From JAAFKA01 sp043748455 (GTDB lineage: Bacteria; Bacteroidota; Bacteroidia; Cytophagales; Thermoflexibacteraceae), in the NCBI GenBank assembly GCA_043748455.1, contig JAYTNF010000228.1:1-8664 (forward strand): DNA of 8,664 nucleotides, read 5' to 3'. The notes beneath the pieces were generated by a model. That model was not told the origin of the DNA, did no database searches, and was given only the letters and a program-made list of their open reading frames with translations. This document shows positions 1-7,800 of the stretch, one piece after another. The first letter of the stretch is position 1. Each line of letters starts with the position of its first letter. Both the position numbers and the translations under genes were made by a program.

Positions 1-701
1 TGCGGATTTCGGTTTGTATGGCTTCTGTTAGTATCCATATTATTGCGAACTTCGGTATTTCGAGTACGGTTATTAGTTTCGGGAGTTCTGTTATTACGAC
101 TGTTGTAACCATTACCTTGTGTTTTTGCAGTAGGTTGGCGGCGTTGTCCTCTGTTGGCATCTCCATCTTGCAAATCTTGAGGGTTAATATTAATTTTGCC
201 TCCCGACAAATTACGAATGTGCGAAAGCAAAACCCCATCTTCTATATTATCATTGTTCCAAGCTGCATAAAAACTTTTCATCAGCTGCACAATAAATTTT
301 ACAGTTTGTACTAAGGTTTCTTGGTCTTCAATCATGCAAGCCTTTTCTACCAACAATTCAATGTTTTTACCGTAATGTTTATATTTCGGTGTGTGATTTG
401 TGTAAGGCAATGCTTGTGGCTTTTGGAAAATATTTTCAGGTGTTGGCACAGGAAATGGGCTATTAATTTCTAATTCAAAATTAGCCATGTGGTGCAAATG
501 ATCCCAAATTCGTTGCATATTATCGTTATGCTCACGCACAGATGGATTAAGTTGTTTCATCAAATTAATCAAGGTGTGTGATGCTTGTGTTCTTTCTTCA
601 ATCGTGGGCAATGTGGTAATATATTGCACTAATTTTTGAACATTTCTACCATATTCTCTCAAAATTAGCGGTTCTTTTTCTACAAATGTATCTTCTGTCA
701 T
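1..701 (-). CDS. DUF4290 family protein, 3' end outside the window
   Basis: An open frame runs from ATG at 701-699 to the window edge without a stop, giving 233 visible residues. The N-terminal half carries features I associate with DUF4290: LREYGRNVQKLV near residue 14, LNPSVRE near 51, WDHLHHMANFELE near 66, then a proline-rich SPFPVP stretch and HYGKNIELLVEKA near 110. The function of this family is not known to me; it is soluble here, with no signal peptide or membrane segment. After about residue 175 the sequence becomes a low-complexity tail rich in Asn, Arg, Thr and Gln, probably disordered. From memory, the gene often precedes murA in Bacteroidota; what lies beyond the edge here cannot be seen. 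It diverges from gmk across 162 bp. I see neither a Shine-Dalgarno site nor a clear TAnnTTTG box upstream. The family call is firm from the motifs, the role is not. Confidence 0.88.
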   Translation of the reverse strand, partial: MTEDTFVEKEPLILREYGRNVQKLVQYITTLPTIEERTQASHTLINLMKQLNPSVREHNDNMQRIWDHLHHMANFELEINSPFPVPTPENIFQKPQALPYTNHTPKYKHYGKNIELLVEKACMIEDQETLVQTVKFIVQLMKSFYAAWNNDNIEDGVLLSHIRNLSGGKININPQDLQDGDANRGQRRQPTAKTQGNGYNSRNNRTPETNNRTRNTEVRNNMDTNRSHTNRNP

Positions 702-796
702 TGTTATAAGCCTTTATATTTGTGTAAATTTACAATAATTATCATAAAATCATAAAGACTTACTAAAATTTATTTTTTTAGTTCAAAAATTTAAAC

Positions 797-804
797 CAAC
801 TTTG
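797..804 (+). promoter_or_regulatory. Possible -7 promoter box for gmk
   Basis: CAACTTTG matches the Bacteroidota -7 consensus TAnnTTTG except for its first base. Transcription would begin around 809-812, just ahead of the ATG at 814. No convincing TTTG/TTG -33 element is seen at the expected spacing, so this is a weak call. Confidence 0.3.
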
Positions 805-813
805 TATGTATAA

Positions 814-867
814 ATGAATTTAAACGGTTGGCTCATAAAAACGCCGTTGAAGCACCTATACAAATGA
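814..867 (+). other. Possible 17-codon leader ORF overlapping the gmk start
   Basis: ATG at 814 opens a 17-codon frame (MNLNGWLIKTPLKHLYK) that ends in TGA at 865-867. The stop shares two bases with the gmk ATG at 864, forming ATGA, the usual arrangement for translational coupling. If the weak promoter at 797-804 is real, this ORF would be nearly leaderless. The peptide has no run of a single amino acid that would suggest attenuation. It could equally be a chance ORF in AT-rich DNA. Confidence 0.25.
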
Positions 868-1433
868 ATCACGGAAAAGTCATTATTTTTTCAGCTCCTT
901 CGGGTGCAGGCAAAACAACAATAGTAAAGCATTTATTAGCGACCAACCAAGCACTTACGTTTTCGGTTTCGGCAACTACACGAAATCAACGTCCAAACGA
1001 GGAAAACGGAAAAGATTATTATTTTTTAACACTCCAAGATTTTAAGCAAAAATTAGCCGCAGGAGAGTTTTTTGAATATCAACAAGTTTATGATGATATT
1101 TATTACGGCACACTTCGGGCTGAGGTTGCACGTATTCATGCCGCAGGAAAACACGCCATTTTTGATGTTGATGTGCAAGGTGGAATTAATTTGAAAAAGG
1201 CATTTGGAAATCAGGCTTTATCTATTTTTGTGAAGGTGCAATCTGTTGATATTTTGGCACAACGCCTAACCAATAGAAACACAGAAACAGAAGCAAAAAA
1301 GCAGGAAAGATTACAAAAAGCTGCCTCTGAATTATCATTTGCAAATCAATTTGATGTCATACTTATTAATGATGTTTTGGAAACTGCTTTTGCAGAGGCA
1401 ACTTTATTGGTAGATAATTTTTTAGATAGATAG
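864..1433 (+). CDS. gmk: Guanylate kinase
   Basis: Cytoplasmic enzyme that phosphorylates GMP to GDP with ATP, an essential step in guanine nucleotide synthesis and recycling. With the ATG at 864 the protein has 189 residues, a usual bacterial length, and begins MNHGKVIIFSAPSGAGKTT, so the P-loop lies at residues 10-19. The GMP-binding region follows: SATTRNQRP (36-44), GKDYYFL (49-55), then GEFFEYQQVY and YYGT. DVDVQGG is the core strand motif. The lid (RLTNRNTETE) differs slightly from the usual RGTES form, and INDVLE replaces the usual VNDDLE; neither change looks disabling. The frame stays open upstream to a TTG at 828, which would add 12 residues, but the ATG start fits the family better. 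The gene stands alone on its strand in this window. It ends at TAG 1431-1433 and converges on the metalloprotease gene, with a shared terminator between them. Confidence 0.96.
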   Translation: MNHGKVIIFSAPSGAGKTTIVKHLLATNQALTFSVSATTRNQRPNEENGKDYYFLTLQDFKQKLAAGEFFEYQQVYDDIYYGTLRAEVARIHAAGKHAIFDVDVQGGINLKKAFGNQALSIFVKVQSVDILAQRLTNRNTETEAKKQERLQKAASELSFANQFDVILINDVLETAFAEATLLVDNFLDR

Positions 1434-1565
1434 CATTTGTACTTTTTATCTCTTTGTATTGTCCTCTCTGGCAAATAGCACTACAAGATAAAATTTATAT
1501 TAAAGCCTACTTTTGATAGAGTTTATTGTGTATTTTTATGATAAAATAAATATTCTTTACTCTGG

Positions 1566-1627
1566 GCAAAATAGTGATAAAAAAAGCCTTTCTCTTATCA
1601 AGAAAGGCTTTTTTATCACTATTTTGC
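1566..1627. terminator. Bidirectional terminator palindrome between gmk and the protease gene
   Basis: Arms 1566-1593 and 1601-1627 are complementary except for one extra A in the left arm (seven A against six T), with the 7-base loop CTTATCA. The core stem is GCCTTTCT/AGAAAGGC, flanked by A and T tracts, so a U-run follows the core hairpin on either strand. It should terminate gmk on the plus strand and the protease gene on the minus strand. The right arm contains the protease stop codon (1619-1621). Both arms carry TAGTGATAA, reading away from the neighbouring gene. Confidence 0.9.
1568..1614. repeat. 47-bp exact repeat, copy 1
   Basis: Identical base for base to 4799-4845, in the same orientation. 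It begins AAAATAGTGATAAAAAAAGC and ends in GGCTTTTTT, and includes the terminator core and loop. In this copy the sequence beyond the T-run continues as the complement of the left arm (ATCACTATTTTGC), giving a longer palindrome than in copy 2. Confidence 0.97.
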
Positions 1628-3982
1628 TATTCCATCTTTTTCTATCAAAATTGTTTTGCTCAATCGGCATGGATTTGGTGGTCTTTCTGCATTTGTTTCC
1701 AAATTACCTTCTTCACCATTTACCACCAAATAATACAAACCTGTTGGCAAGTTTTTGGTGTCGATAACCACGTTTTTCAATTTTAGGTTTTCCTTTACAT
1801 TTTCTTCTGTCTTTGAAAAATTAATATTTATTTGTTGTCCCATACCATTAAACAATCGCAAATCAAAATTTGAGCTATTTAAAGCTATGTCAAAATCTAT
1901 TTGTAAATAATTGACTGCGGGATTCGGATAAACTTTTGCAGATATTCTACAATTACTCGAACAATCGAAAAAATCCACAGGAAAATTATCCAATATTGTA
2001 GTTCCACAAGCATTAGAAGCTGAAATAACAACAGGATAAGTACCAACATGGTCAGAGTTTAGTACCCAATAGCTTTCTGCACCACTGCCAAATTCTGTTA
2101 TTCGCAAACGGTTGCTTGTTGAAGCTATTTGATAGGTATAACCAGTCTTTTTATCTATTTTTATGTCTATTTTATCATAAATAGCACAAGCTGATTTATA
2201 AAAATATTCCTTGTATGTTATTGTTCCCAAAGGTTTATTCGTAAAAATAGTACGACTTACAGGAACTCCAACACCACAAACCCCTTTGGGAGTTACTTTA
2301 ATAATAATAGTTTCTGATGCTGGAGAAAACACTCTTATTCTGATGCGGTTTGTGCTTTGTCCACTTAAAAAAACGAAACTGAATACAGGATTTGTATTGC
2401 CTTCATAACTAAAACTCCATTCATAGCTATTTGCACCTTGCAATTCGTTTATCCAAAATTCATATATTTGTCCTGCACAAAAACTTTCACTATTAGACTG
2501 AATAACAGCATTTTGGCTATCAATACAAGGCTCAATAACAAGATTATACCAGCCACGAGCTGCCGCATTTTGGGCTGCTGTACCTTTATTGCTAATTTCG
2601 GCTATATATGTGCCTACTTCTAAGTCTAACTGCACCAAAGAAAAAGGTGAATTGGCAAGTGCATTATCATTTTCGCCATTAATTACTTTTTCATACTCAC
2701 CATTATCCTTTTTACGATACAAAGTAATGTAGGTATCGGGAAAATCATCTTTGAAAATTTCTCTAAAAGTACGCACTGTATAACTTCCCCTTGTGCTAAT
2801 ATCAAAAATTACGTTATCTATATCACAATATTCAAGACTTTTGCCTAATTGTTGGGCATGAAAAGTATGCAACTGCACCTCACCTATAGCAATTCTACGG
2901 ACTGTAGAAAAAGTATTATCAGGCTCATAGCTATCGAAACGAATATCTGGGTTTTTCCAAATAGAATTACTACTAAGATTAGCAGTCATGATAGCTATTT
3001 GTCCTGTAGAAAATAAATTACGACAAGACCTTTTTTGGGCATAACTCATAAGATTGCGAGGGTCTGGCTGAGAAGCACCACTTGGAGGATTAAAATAGCT
3101 ATCTCCATATAAATCTCGGTCTATTGAGTCTGCATATTTACATTGATTGTCAACTCTACCATCATAATCCAAATTAGGGTCTGCGGGTGTATCGCAAAGG
3201 TCATCTCCTGTGCTGGTACACATAGGATTGCCCGAACCACCAAAACATTCATTGATAAATGCCCAACGGCGGTCACGGCTGACAGGCTCACGAGAACAGC
3301 TATTAAAGGGACCACCACCACTTTGGCTGCCTTCATGAGTGTGTCTTAAACCAAAGGCATGACCTACTTCGTGGGTAGGTGTGCCCACTGCATGCTGTCT
3401 GCATATAAAAATACCACCTGTGCCTCTGTTCCAAAACCCACCAGTTGTAATAGACTGTCCGTCAATATTCAATGCCTCCACCATATAAAGGTTCAAAGCA
3501 TCTGGATTACGGTCTATATTTTTAGTATCTGTTTCATTAATTGTAGTATTGGTAACAAGATATTTGATTTCGCAAAGCTGATAAAACCTAAAAGGTGTAT
3601 TGTTTAGTTCATGATTGCGGTTAAGGTCATTTATCATAACCTGCACATGGTTAGCAGCTATCTCCTCACTATAAGCTCCCGCAGGACGACAAGCCCAAAA
3701 CTGAATAGGAATACGCCAAATAATGCTCGAATTTTCATCTACTTTTTCTGTTCTGCCACTTTGGAGGGGTTTGTTAGCTGTTTTAATACTGTCTAACAAG
3801 GAGTAGAGTTTATCGTTGTTGTTATAATAAAACAGTTTTTTTCTTTCTTCTATACTCAAATCTGCCACACCACACTGGCTATCTTGGGCAAAAATAACTG
3901 TAAAATTATTTGCAAATAAGAAAAAAAAGATGCTTAGAAATTTGGAAATTTGGAAATTTTTTAAAAATTTAGACATAATCAT
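1619..3982 (-). CDS. Secreted M43-type zinc metalloprotease with T9SS type A sorting domain
   Basis: A 787-residue exported metzincin endopeptidase. A signal peptide (about 1-32, ending TVIFA) is followed by a short pro-region. The catalytic domain (about 80-340) carries HEVGHAFGLRH: H204, H208 and H214 should bind zinc and E205 should be the catalytic base. The Met-turn NLMSY (M312) and the nearby C320 and FSTGQ fit the cytophagalysin/ulilysin branch of family M43. Residues about 349-470 resemble a PPC domain (DSYEPDN at its start). Two Ig/PKD-like segments follow (about 490-580 and 590-672). The end is a T9SS type A sorting domain with YPNPAVNYLQIDF (685-697) and LPTGLYYL, so the protein should be secreted or surface-attached after removal of this domain. 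Start: ATG at 3982; ATG at 3976 is also possible. It lies 22 bp after the lipoprotein gene, probably in one transcript. The substrate cannot be told from sequence. Confidence 0.94.
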   Translation of the reverse strand: MIMSKFLKNFQISKFLSIFFFLFANNFTVIFAQDSQCGVADLSIEERKKLFYYNNNDKLYSLLDSIKTANKPLQSGRTEKVDENSSIIWRIPIQFWACRPAGAYSEEIAANHVQVMINDLNRNHELNNTPFRFYQLCEIKYLVTNTTINETDTKNIDRNPDALNLYMVEALNIDGQSITTGGFWNRGTGGIFICRQHAVGTPTHEVGHAFGLRHTHEGSQSGGGPFNSCSREPVSRDRRWAFINECFGGSGNPMCTSTGDDLCDTPADPNLDYDGRVDNQCKYADSIDRDLYGDSYFNPPSGASQPDPRNLMSYAQKRSCRNLFSTGQIAIMTANLSSNSIWKNPDIRFDSYEPDNTFSTVRRIAIGEVQLHTFHAQQLGKSLEYCDIDNVIFDISTRGSYTVRTFREIFKDDFPDTYITLYRKKDNGEYEKVINGENDNALANSPFSLVQLDLEVGTYIAEISNKGTAAQNAAARGWYNLVIEPCIDSQNAVIQSNSESFCAGQIYEFWINELQGANSYEWSFSYEGNTNPVFSFVFLSGQSTNRIRIRVFSPASETIIIKVTPKGVCGVGVPVSRTIFTNKPLGTITYKEYFYKSACAIYDKIDIKIDKKTGYTYQIASTSNRLRITEFGSGAESYWVLNSDHVGTYPVVISASNACGTTILDNFPVDFFDCSSNCRISAKVYPNPAVNYLQIDFDIALNSSNFDLRLFNGMGQQININFSKTEENVKENLKLKNVVIDTKNLPTGLYYLVVNGEEGNLETNAERPPNPCRLSKTILIEKDGIAK

Positions 3983-4004
3983 TTATGTGTTAAAGAGTTG
4001 GAAA

Positions 4005-4535
4005 TTATTTAATAATTTGAATACCTCTGTTATAAGGTTGTCGTGTACCATATTTTACTTCTCCATTGTGTAAAATAAGATTTTGAGTGGAAAATTCCTT
4101 GTGTTTAGCTTGTAAACGGTCAGTGTAGGTTTTGTTACAAGTTAATTGCTTGACATTTGCCCAAAAGTGAATTGTGTCAATGTTTTCTTTTAGCTTTAAA
4201 TACAAATTAAATTGAAACTCCTCACCTGTTCCAACCAATTCATTTACAAGTACATCACTAAATTTAACATTGAAATATGCGCCACTTTCTGAGCCTTTCC
4301 CCCCAATACCGAATGGAATTATTTTCATTTTTTCATCATATAGTGTTATCTCATTAGGCTGATACTTACTATATATTAACGACCTTTTGTTGCCATCTAT
4401 AACCTCAAATGTTAAAATATCTTGTAATAAATATTTATCTGCATCACTTTTGATTTCGGATTCGCAGGGGTCTTTTGGTTTGCAGCCATAGAGTGCTGCC
4501 ATGCCTATTAAGGCAATGATGATTTTTTTTGTCAT
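4005..4535 (-). CDS. Predicted lipoprotein of unknown family
   Basis: I do not recognise the family. The 176-residue product begins MTKKIIIALIGMAALYGC, a short type II signal sequence with a lipobox ending at Cys18, so it should be lipid-anchored in the cell envelope. The residues after the cysteine (KPKDPCESE) are mixed in charge and not the acidic run used as a surface export signal in some Bacteroidota, so its side of the outer membrane is unclear. The mature part is rich in alternating hydrophobic and polar residues, suggesting a beta fold, with two more cysteines at 24 and 133. There is no enzyme motif. A -7 box lies 37 bp before the start and the secreted protease gene begins 22 bp after the stop, so the two are probably co-transcribed. 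A role alongside the protease, for instance as an anchor or inhibitor, is only a guess from position. Confidence 0.85.
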   Translation of the reverse strand: MTKKIIIALIGMAALYGCKPKDPCESEIKSDADKYLLQDILTFEVIDGNKRSLIYSKYQPNEITLYDEKMKIIPFGIGGKGSESGAYFNVKFSDVLVNELVGTGEEFQFNLYLKLKENIDTIHFWANVKQLTCNKTYTDRLQAKHKEFSTQNLILHNGEVKYGTRQPYNRGIQIIK

Positions 4536-4571
4536 AAAATTATGAGTTTAGAGGTTTTTAATAAAACGGTG

Positions 4572-4579
4572 CAAAGGTA
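4572..4579 (-). promoter_or_regulatory. -7 promoter box of the lipoprotein-protease unit
   Basis: On the minus strand this reads TACCTTTG, an exact match to the Bacteroidota -7 consensus TAnnTTTG, placed 36 bp before the ATG triplet of the lipoprotein gene. Transcription would start a few bases downstream, leaving a leader of about 30 nt. No good TTTG or TTG is visible 19-21 bp upstream, so only the -7 part is supported. Confidence 0.6.
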
Positions 4580-4655
4580 GGAATTTAAAAATAGTAAACT
4601 GTTTTTTGCGAATATTTTTTGGCTAAGTTATAGTATCTGGGATTTTTAAAAACTT

Positions 4656-4691
4656 TATGTGGTTTTGGTTTTAAAAAACCGAAATCACATA
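4656..4691 (+). other. Imperfect inverted repeat, hairpin better formed in plus-strand RNA
   Basis: Positions 4656-4672 pair with 4675-4691. Fifteen pairs are Watson-Crick; 4662/4685 and 4666/4681 are G-T, which would be G-U wobble pairs in plus-strand RNA but A-C mismatches in minus-strand RNA. The innermost A/T pairs would open to give a realistic loop. It lies upstream of the lipoprotein promoter, outside both flanking genes. Its function is unknown. Confidence 0.45.
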
Positions 4692-4798
4692 TCTAAAATG
4701 GCTTTTCTCTGAACATTGAAACAGTGGACAAAATTTATCATGCATGTAAACTCACACAAGGAAAGGAAATTAAACGAAATAAGATGTTTAATGATTAG

Positions 4799-4845
4799 AA
4801 AATAGTGATAAAAAAAGCCTTTCTCTTATCAAGAAAGGCTTTTTT
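4799..4845. repeat. 47-bp exact repeat, copy 2
   Basis: Identical to 1568-1614, including the 7-base loop, which termination does not require. Sequence similarity stops at both ends: here AG precedes it and TGTAAAATC follows, so the outer ATCACTATTTT arm of copy 1 is absent on the right. Confidence 0.97.
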
Positions 4846-4846
4846 T
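4799..4846. terminator. Terminator of the LRR/CHU_C gene
   Basis: The hairpin GCCTTTCT, loop, AGAAAGGC is flanked by seven A on the left and seven T on the right. Read on the minus strand it begins 31 bp after the TGA at 4878-4880 and ends in a U-run, a standard intrinsic terminator. The same symmetry would let it stop plus-strand transcripts too, although no plus-strand gene is seen nearby. Confidence 0.88.
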
Positions 4847-4877
4847 GTAAAATCTGTGTTATAAATTATTTATTTTA

Positions 4878-7800
4878 TCAATTCAGCAAATGTATTGCAC
4901 CTTGCTTAAATTTACTTGTTCCCTTGACTGTGAGTACATAAAAATATACACCTGTTGGCAAAATATCACTTCCGTATGTGCCATCCCATTCATTTTTGTA
5001 GTTCTTTTTGCGATAAACTTCACTTCCCCAACGATTGACAATGATAAGCAAATTATCAGGATAACGGTCTATTCCGTCAATATGAAACACATCATTAAGT
5101 CCATCACCATTTGGCGTAATAATATCAACAGCTTTTGTCAAAGGCTCATCAGCCACAACCACCAAAACCGTATCATAACCCACACAGCCTAATGTATCTT
5201 TATCATAACCTTTGACAATATATTCCGTAGTTCTCAAAGGTCTTAACAACGGCTCGGCAGCAGTAGAATCCTCGCCAAAATCAGCCTTAGGACTCCACAA
5301 ATATTTTACGCCACCACCAGCTTGCAATCTTATTGCAAAACCAATATTAACAATGGTATCTCTGCCCGCAGTAATTTTTGGAGTTGGCAATACCAAAATT
5401 CTTTCAGATGGCGAAGCATCAGAAAAACATTGATTTGTTACCACACGTCTAAAAAACAGTGTAGCATCAGGAGTTTTTGCAAAAATCAAATTTTGTGTAT
5501 TTGCATTCGGAATATCTACCCAAGTTCGTTGGTCTTTTGATTGCTGCCATTGATATTTCAAAATATCTGTGCCATCAATAGGTTTGGAAGCCCTAAGTGT
5601 ATCAGCTTTTGTACCTTGACAAATGGTTTGCCCTGCCGACAAGATAAAATTATTGCGAATACGGTCATTTACCGTAATCCTAATTAAATTACTTGTGTCG
5701 CCATAACAACCCGACAAAACAATTCTCCTATATTTTGTAGTTTGCAAAATATCACGTGGCAAAAAGTCTTTTCCAGATGCTACACTTCTCCAAACAGTAT
5801 CTGTTGAGGCTTGCCAAATATACGTATAAGTGCTATCTCCACCCATTGCCACAGTTCCTCTCAAAGTATCTTTAACAACAGCACCAATACAAATATTTTG
5901 ATTATCTGTAATTTTATTGTTTGATAATTTATTGATAATTCGCAGTTGCAATACATTACTTGTGTCTTTTCCACATTGTATGCCTTCTGCAAGTCGTCTA
6001 AATAAGGTACTTCTCACCAAAGATTGAGGTTTGAAATTTTTTTCTTTGCCCGACAAAAACCAATTTTTGTTATCTGTTGAGCTTTGCCATTCATATTTAT
6101 AATTACCACCGCCACCATTTGGCACTGTTCCCACTAAGGTTGGCAGGCTATCACCAATACAAAAAGTTCCTTTTCCTTTAATAGAGTTGTTCAAAACAGG
6201 GTTTACCATTTCAACCAAAGTGATATTACTCGAATCAACAGAACAACCATTCATAACTAACCTTCTGAAAAAATATTTACCTTCTACTTGTTTGCCAACT
6301 TTAAAATCTCTGCTTACTCCATAATCTCTTTTTTTGATTTTGGTAGTATCAACTGACAAACCTGTTGTATCAATAGTTGCCCAATTTATAGAATCTGTTG
6401 AAACAACCCATTGATATTTAAAAGAAGCATTTTTTGAAGGACTTGTACCTTTAATAACTGCTGTTGAATCACCAACGCAATTTACAGAACCACTAACAGA
6501 ACCTTCATTAATATCATTGCGACCAAATTTATAAGCATAATTTACTGCCACAACATTGCTTGTATCTATATAACAAAGGCTTGTTACAACTCTACGAAAA
6601 TAGGTAGTATCTGCAATGGCTGGGCTTTTCAGAGTTAGAGAATCTCCTCTTTTATTCCAACTTTTTTTGTCAAGAGAACTTTCCCATGCAAATTTATACT
6701 TAGCACCACCACCAACAGGCACAGTTCCACTTAATAGAAAGCCTGTTGTATCTCCTTCACAAATAATTGATTTTGAACTTGTTACAGTATTATTCAATAT
6801 TTTCGGGTGAATATCAACTTTTAAGATGTTACTCAAAATGGAATCACAACCATTTTTAATTAATCGTCTAAAATAAGTAGTTTTAGTAATTTTTGTAGGC
6901 GTAAAATAATACAAAGTATCTTTTTGATTTTTTGTAGTATCTGCCCGTGTCCATTTTGTACGGTCAAAAGACTGTTGCCAAGCATATTTATAACTTACAG
7001 AATCTACTTTAAAACCTGTAATGCTATCTCTCATCACAATTCCGTCACCACTTGGACATACGAAATGGTCTTTTGAAACTTCATTTTTGGGAAGTTTTTT
7101 AGCAACTACAATTCTTAAAATTAAACTTGTATCAGGTTTACCACAAGTTTTACTGCTTACTATTCGACGAAAATACATTGTATCTACCGAAATAATTGGC
7201 AAATAACTTAATGTACGGTCTTCATCTTGCCAAGTTGTACGATTTTTAGAACTTTGCCACAAATACTGTGGTTTGCCATCGCCACCTGTTGGAATTGTGC
7301 CTTTGAGTGAATCCGGTTTTGTGCCATCACACAAGAATAACTTTGCGGTGCTGACAATATTATTGCCAAACTTTTTCAAAAATGTAATCTTTACTTTATT
7401 AGTTGTGTCTGTTTTGCAACGTCCATCACTTGCCAATCGGCGATACCAAGTTGTGGTTGTGATGCCTGTAATGGTGTAATCTTTTGCTTGTCCGCCAATA
7501 TCTATCCAAGTTGTGGAATCTATTGACCGTTGCCATTGATATTTTACAGCCAACATTCCGATACCACTTTTTGCTTCATCGCCTGTCAAAGTCGGCAAAG
7601 TTTCGCCCTCACAATAGGTTTGGGAACTTTTTATGGAAGATTTTGAAACTGTACAAGCATTGACTTTTAAACGAATAAAACGCCGAATTAAAGTAAGTCC
7701 AGGAACTATGGAATTGGTAATTCTTAATTGATAACTTCCTGCATCTGCCACTGTAACATCTGCAAAAGTTAGAGAAGATGCACTTTGAGGAGCTGCAACA

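Larger units (their letters stand above)
4536..4877. other. 342-bp intergenic region
   Basis: The gap between the large LRR/CHU_C gene and the lipoprotein gene, both on the minus strand. It holds the -7 box of the lipoprotein gene (4572-4579), an imperfect hairpin (4656-4691) and a terminator that is also repeat copy 2 (4799-4846). No convincing gene lies in it; frames of 20-35 codons within 4698-4805 are too short to support a call. Confidence 0.8.

Noticed and set aside
18..314. Plus-strand open frame of 98 codons
   Set aside because: It lies codon-for-codon antisense to the DUF4290 gene, which has clear family motifs; the translation shows no recognisable domain.
828..863. TTG-initiated 12-residue extension of guanylate kinase
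   Set aside because: The extension is not typical of the family, and the ATG at 864 places the P-loop at the usual distance from the N-terminus.
1513..1786. Two overlapping plus-strand frames of 84 and 70 codons
   Set aside because: They run through the terminator palindrome and then antisense to the protease gene; their composition is what AT-rich antisense DNA gives.
4698..4805. Short plus-strand frames, including a 21-codon ORF at 4740-4805 ending in the repeat's TAG-TGA-TAA
   Set aside because: They are too short to separate from chance, I see no promoter, and I recognise no gene remnant in the translations.
5376..7661. Tandem array considered as a recent DNA repeat or CRISPR-like structure
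   Set aside because: Periodicity is seen only at the protein level; unit lengths vary from 267 to 330 bp and the DNA copies are diverged.
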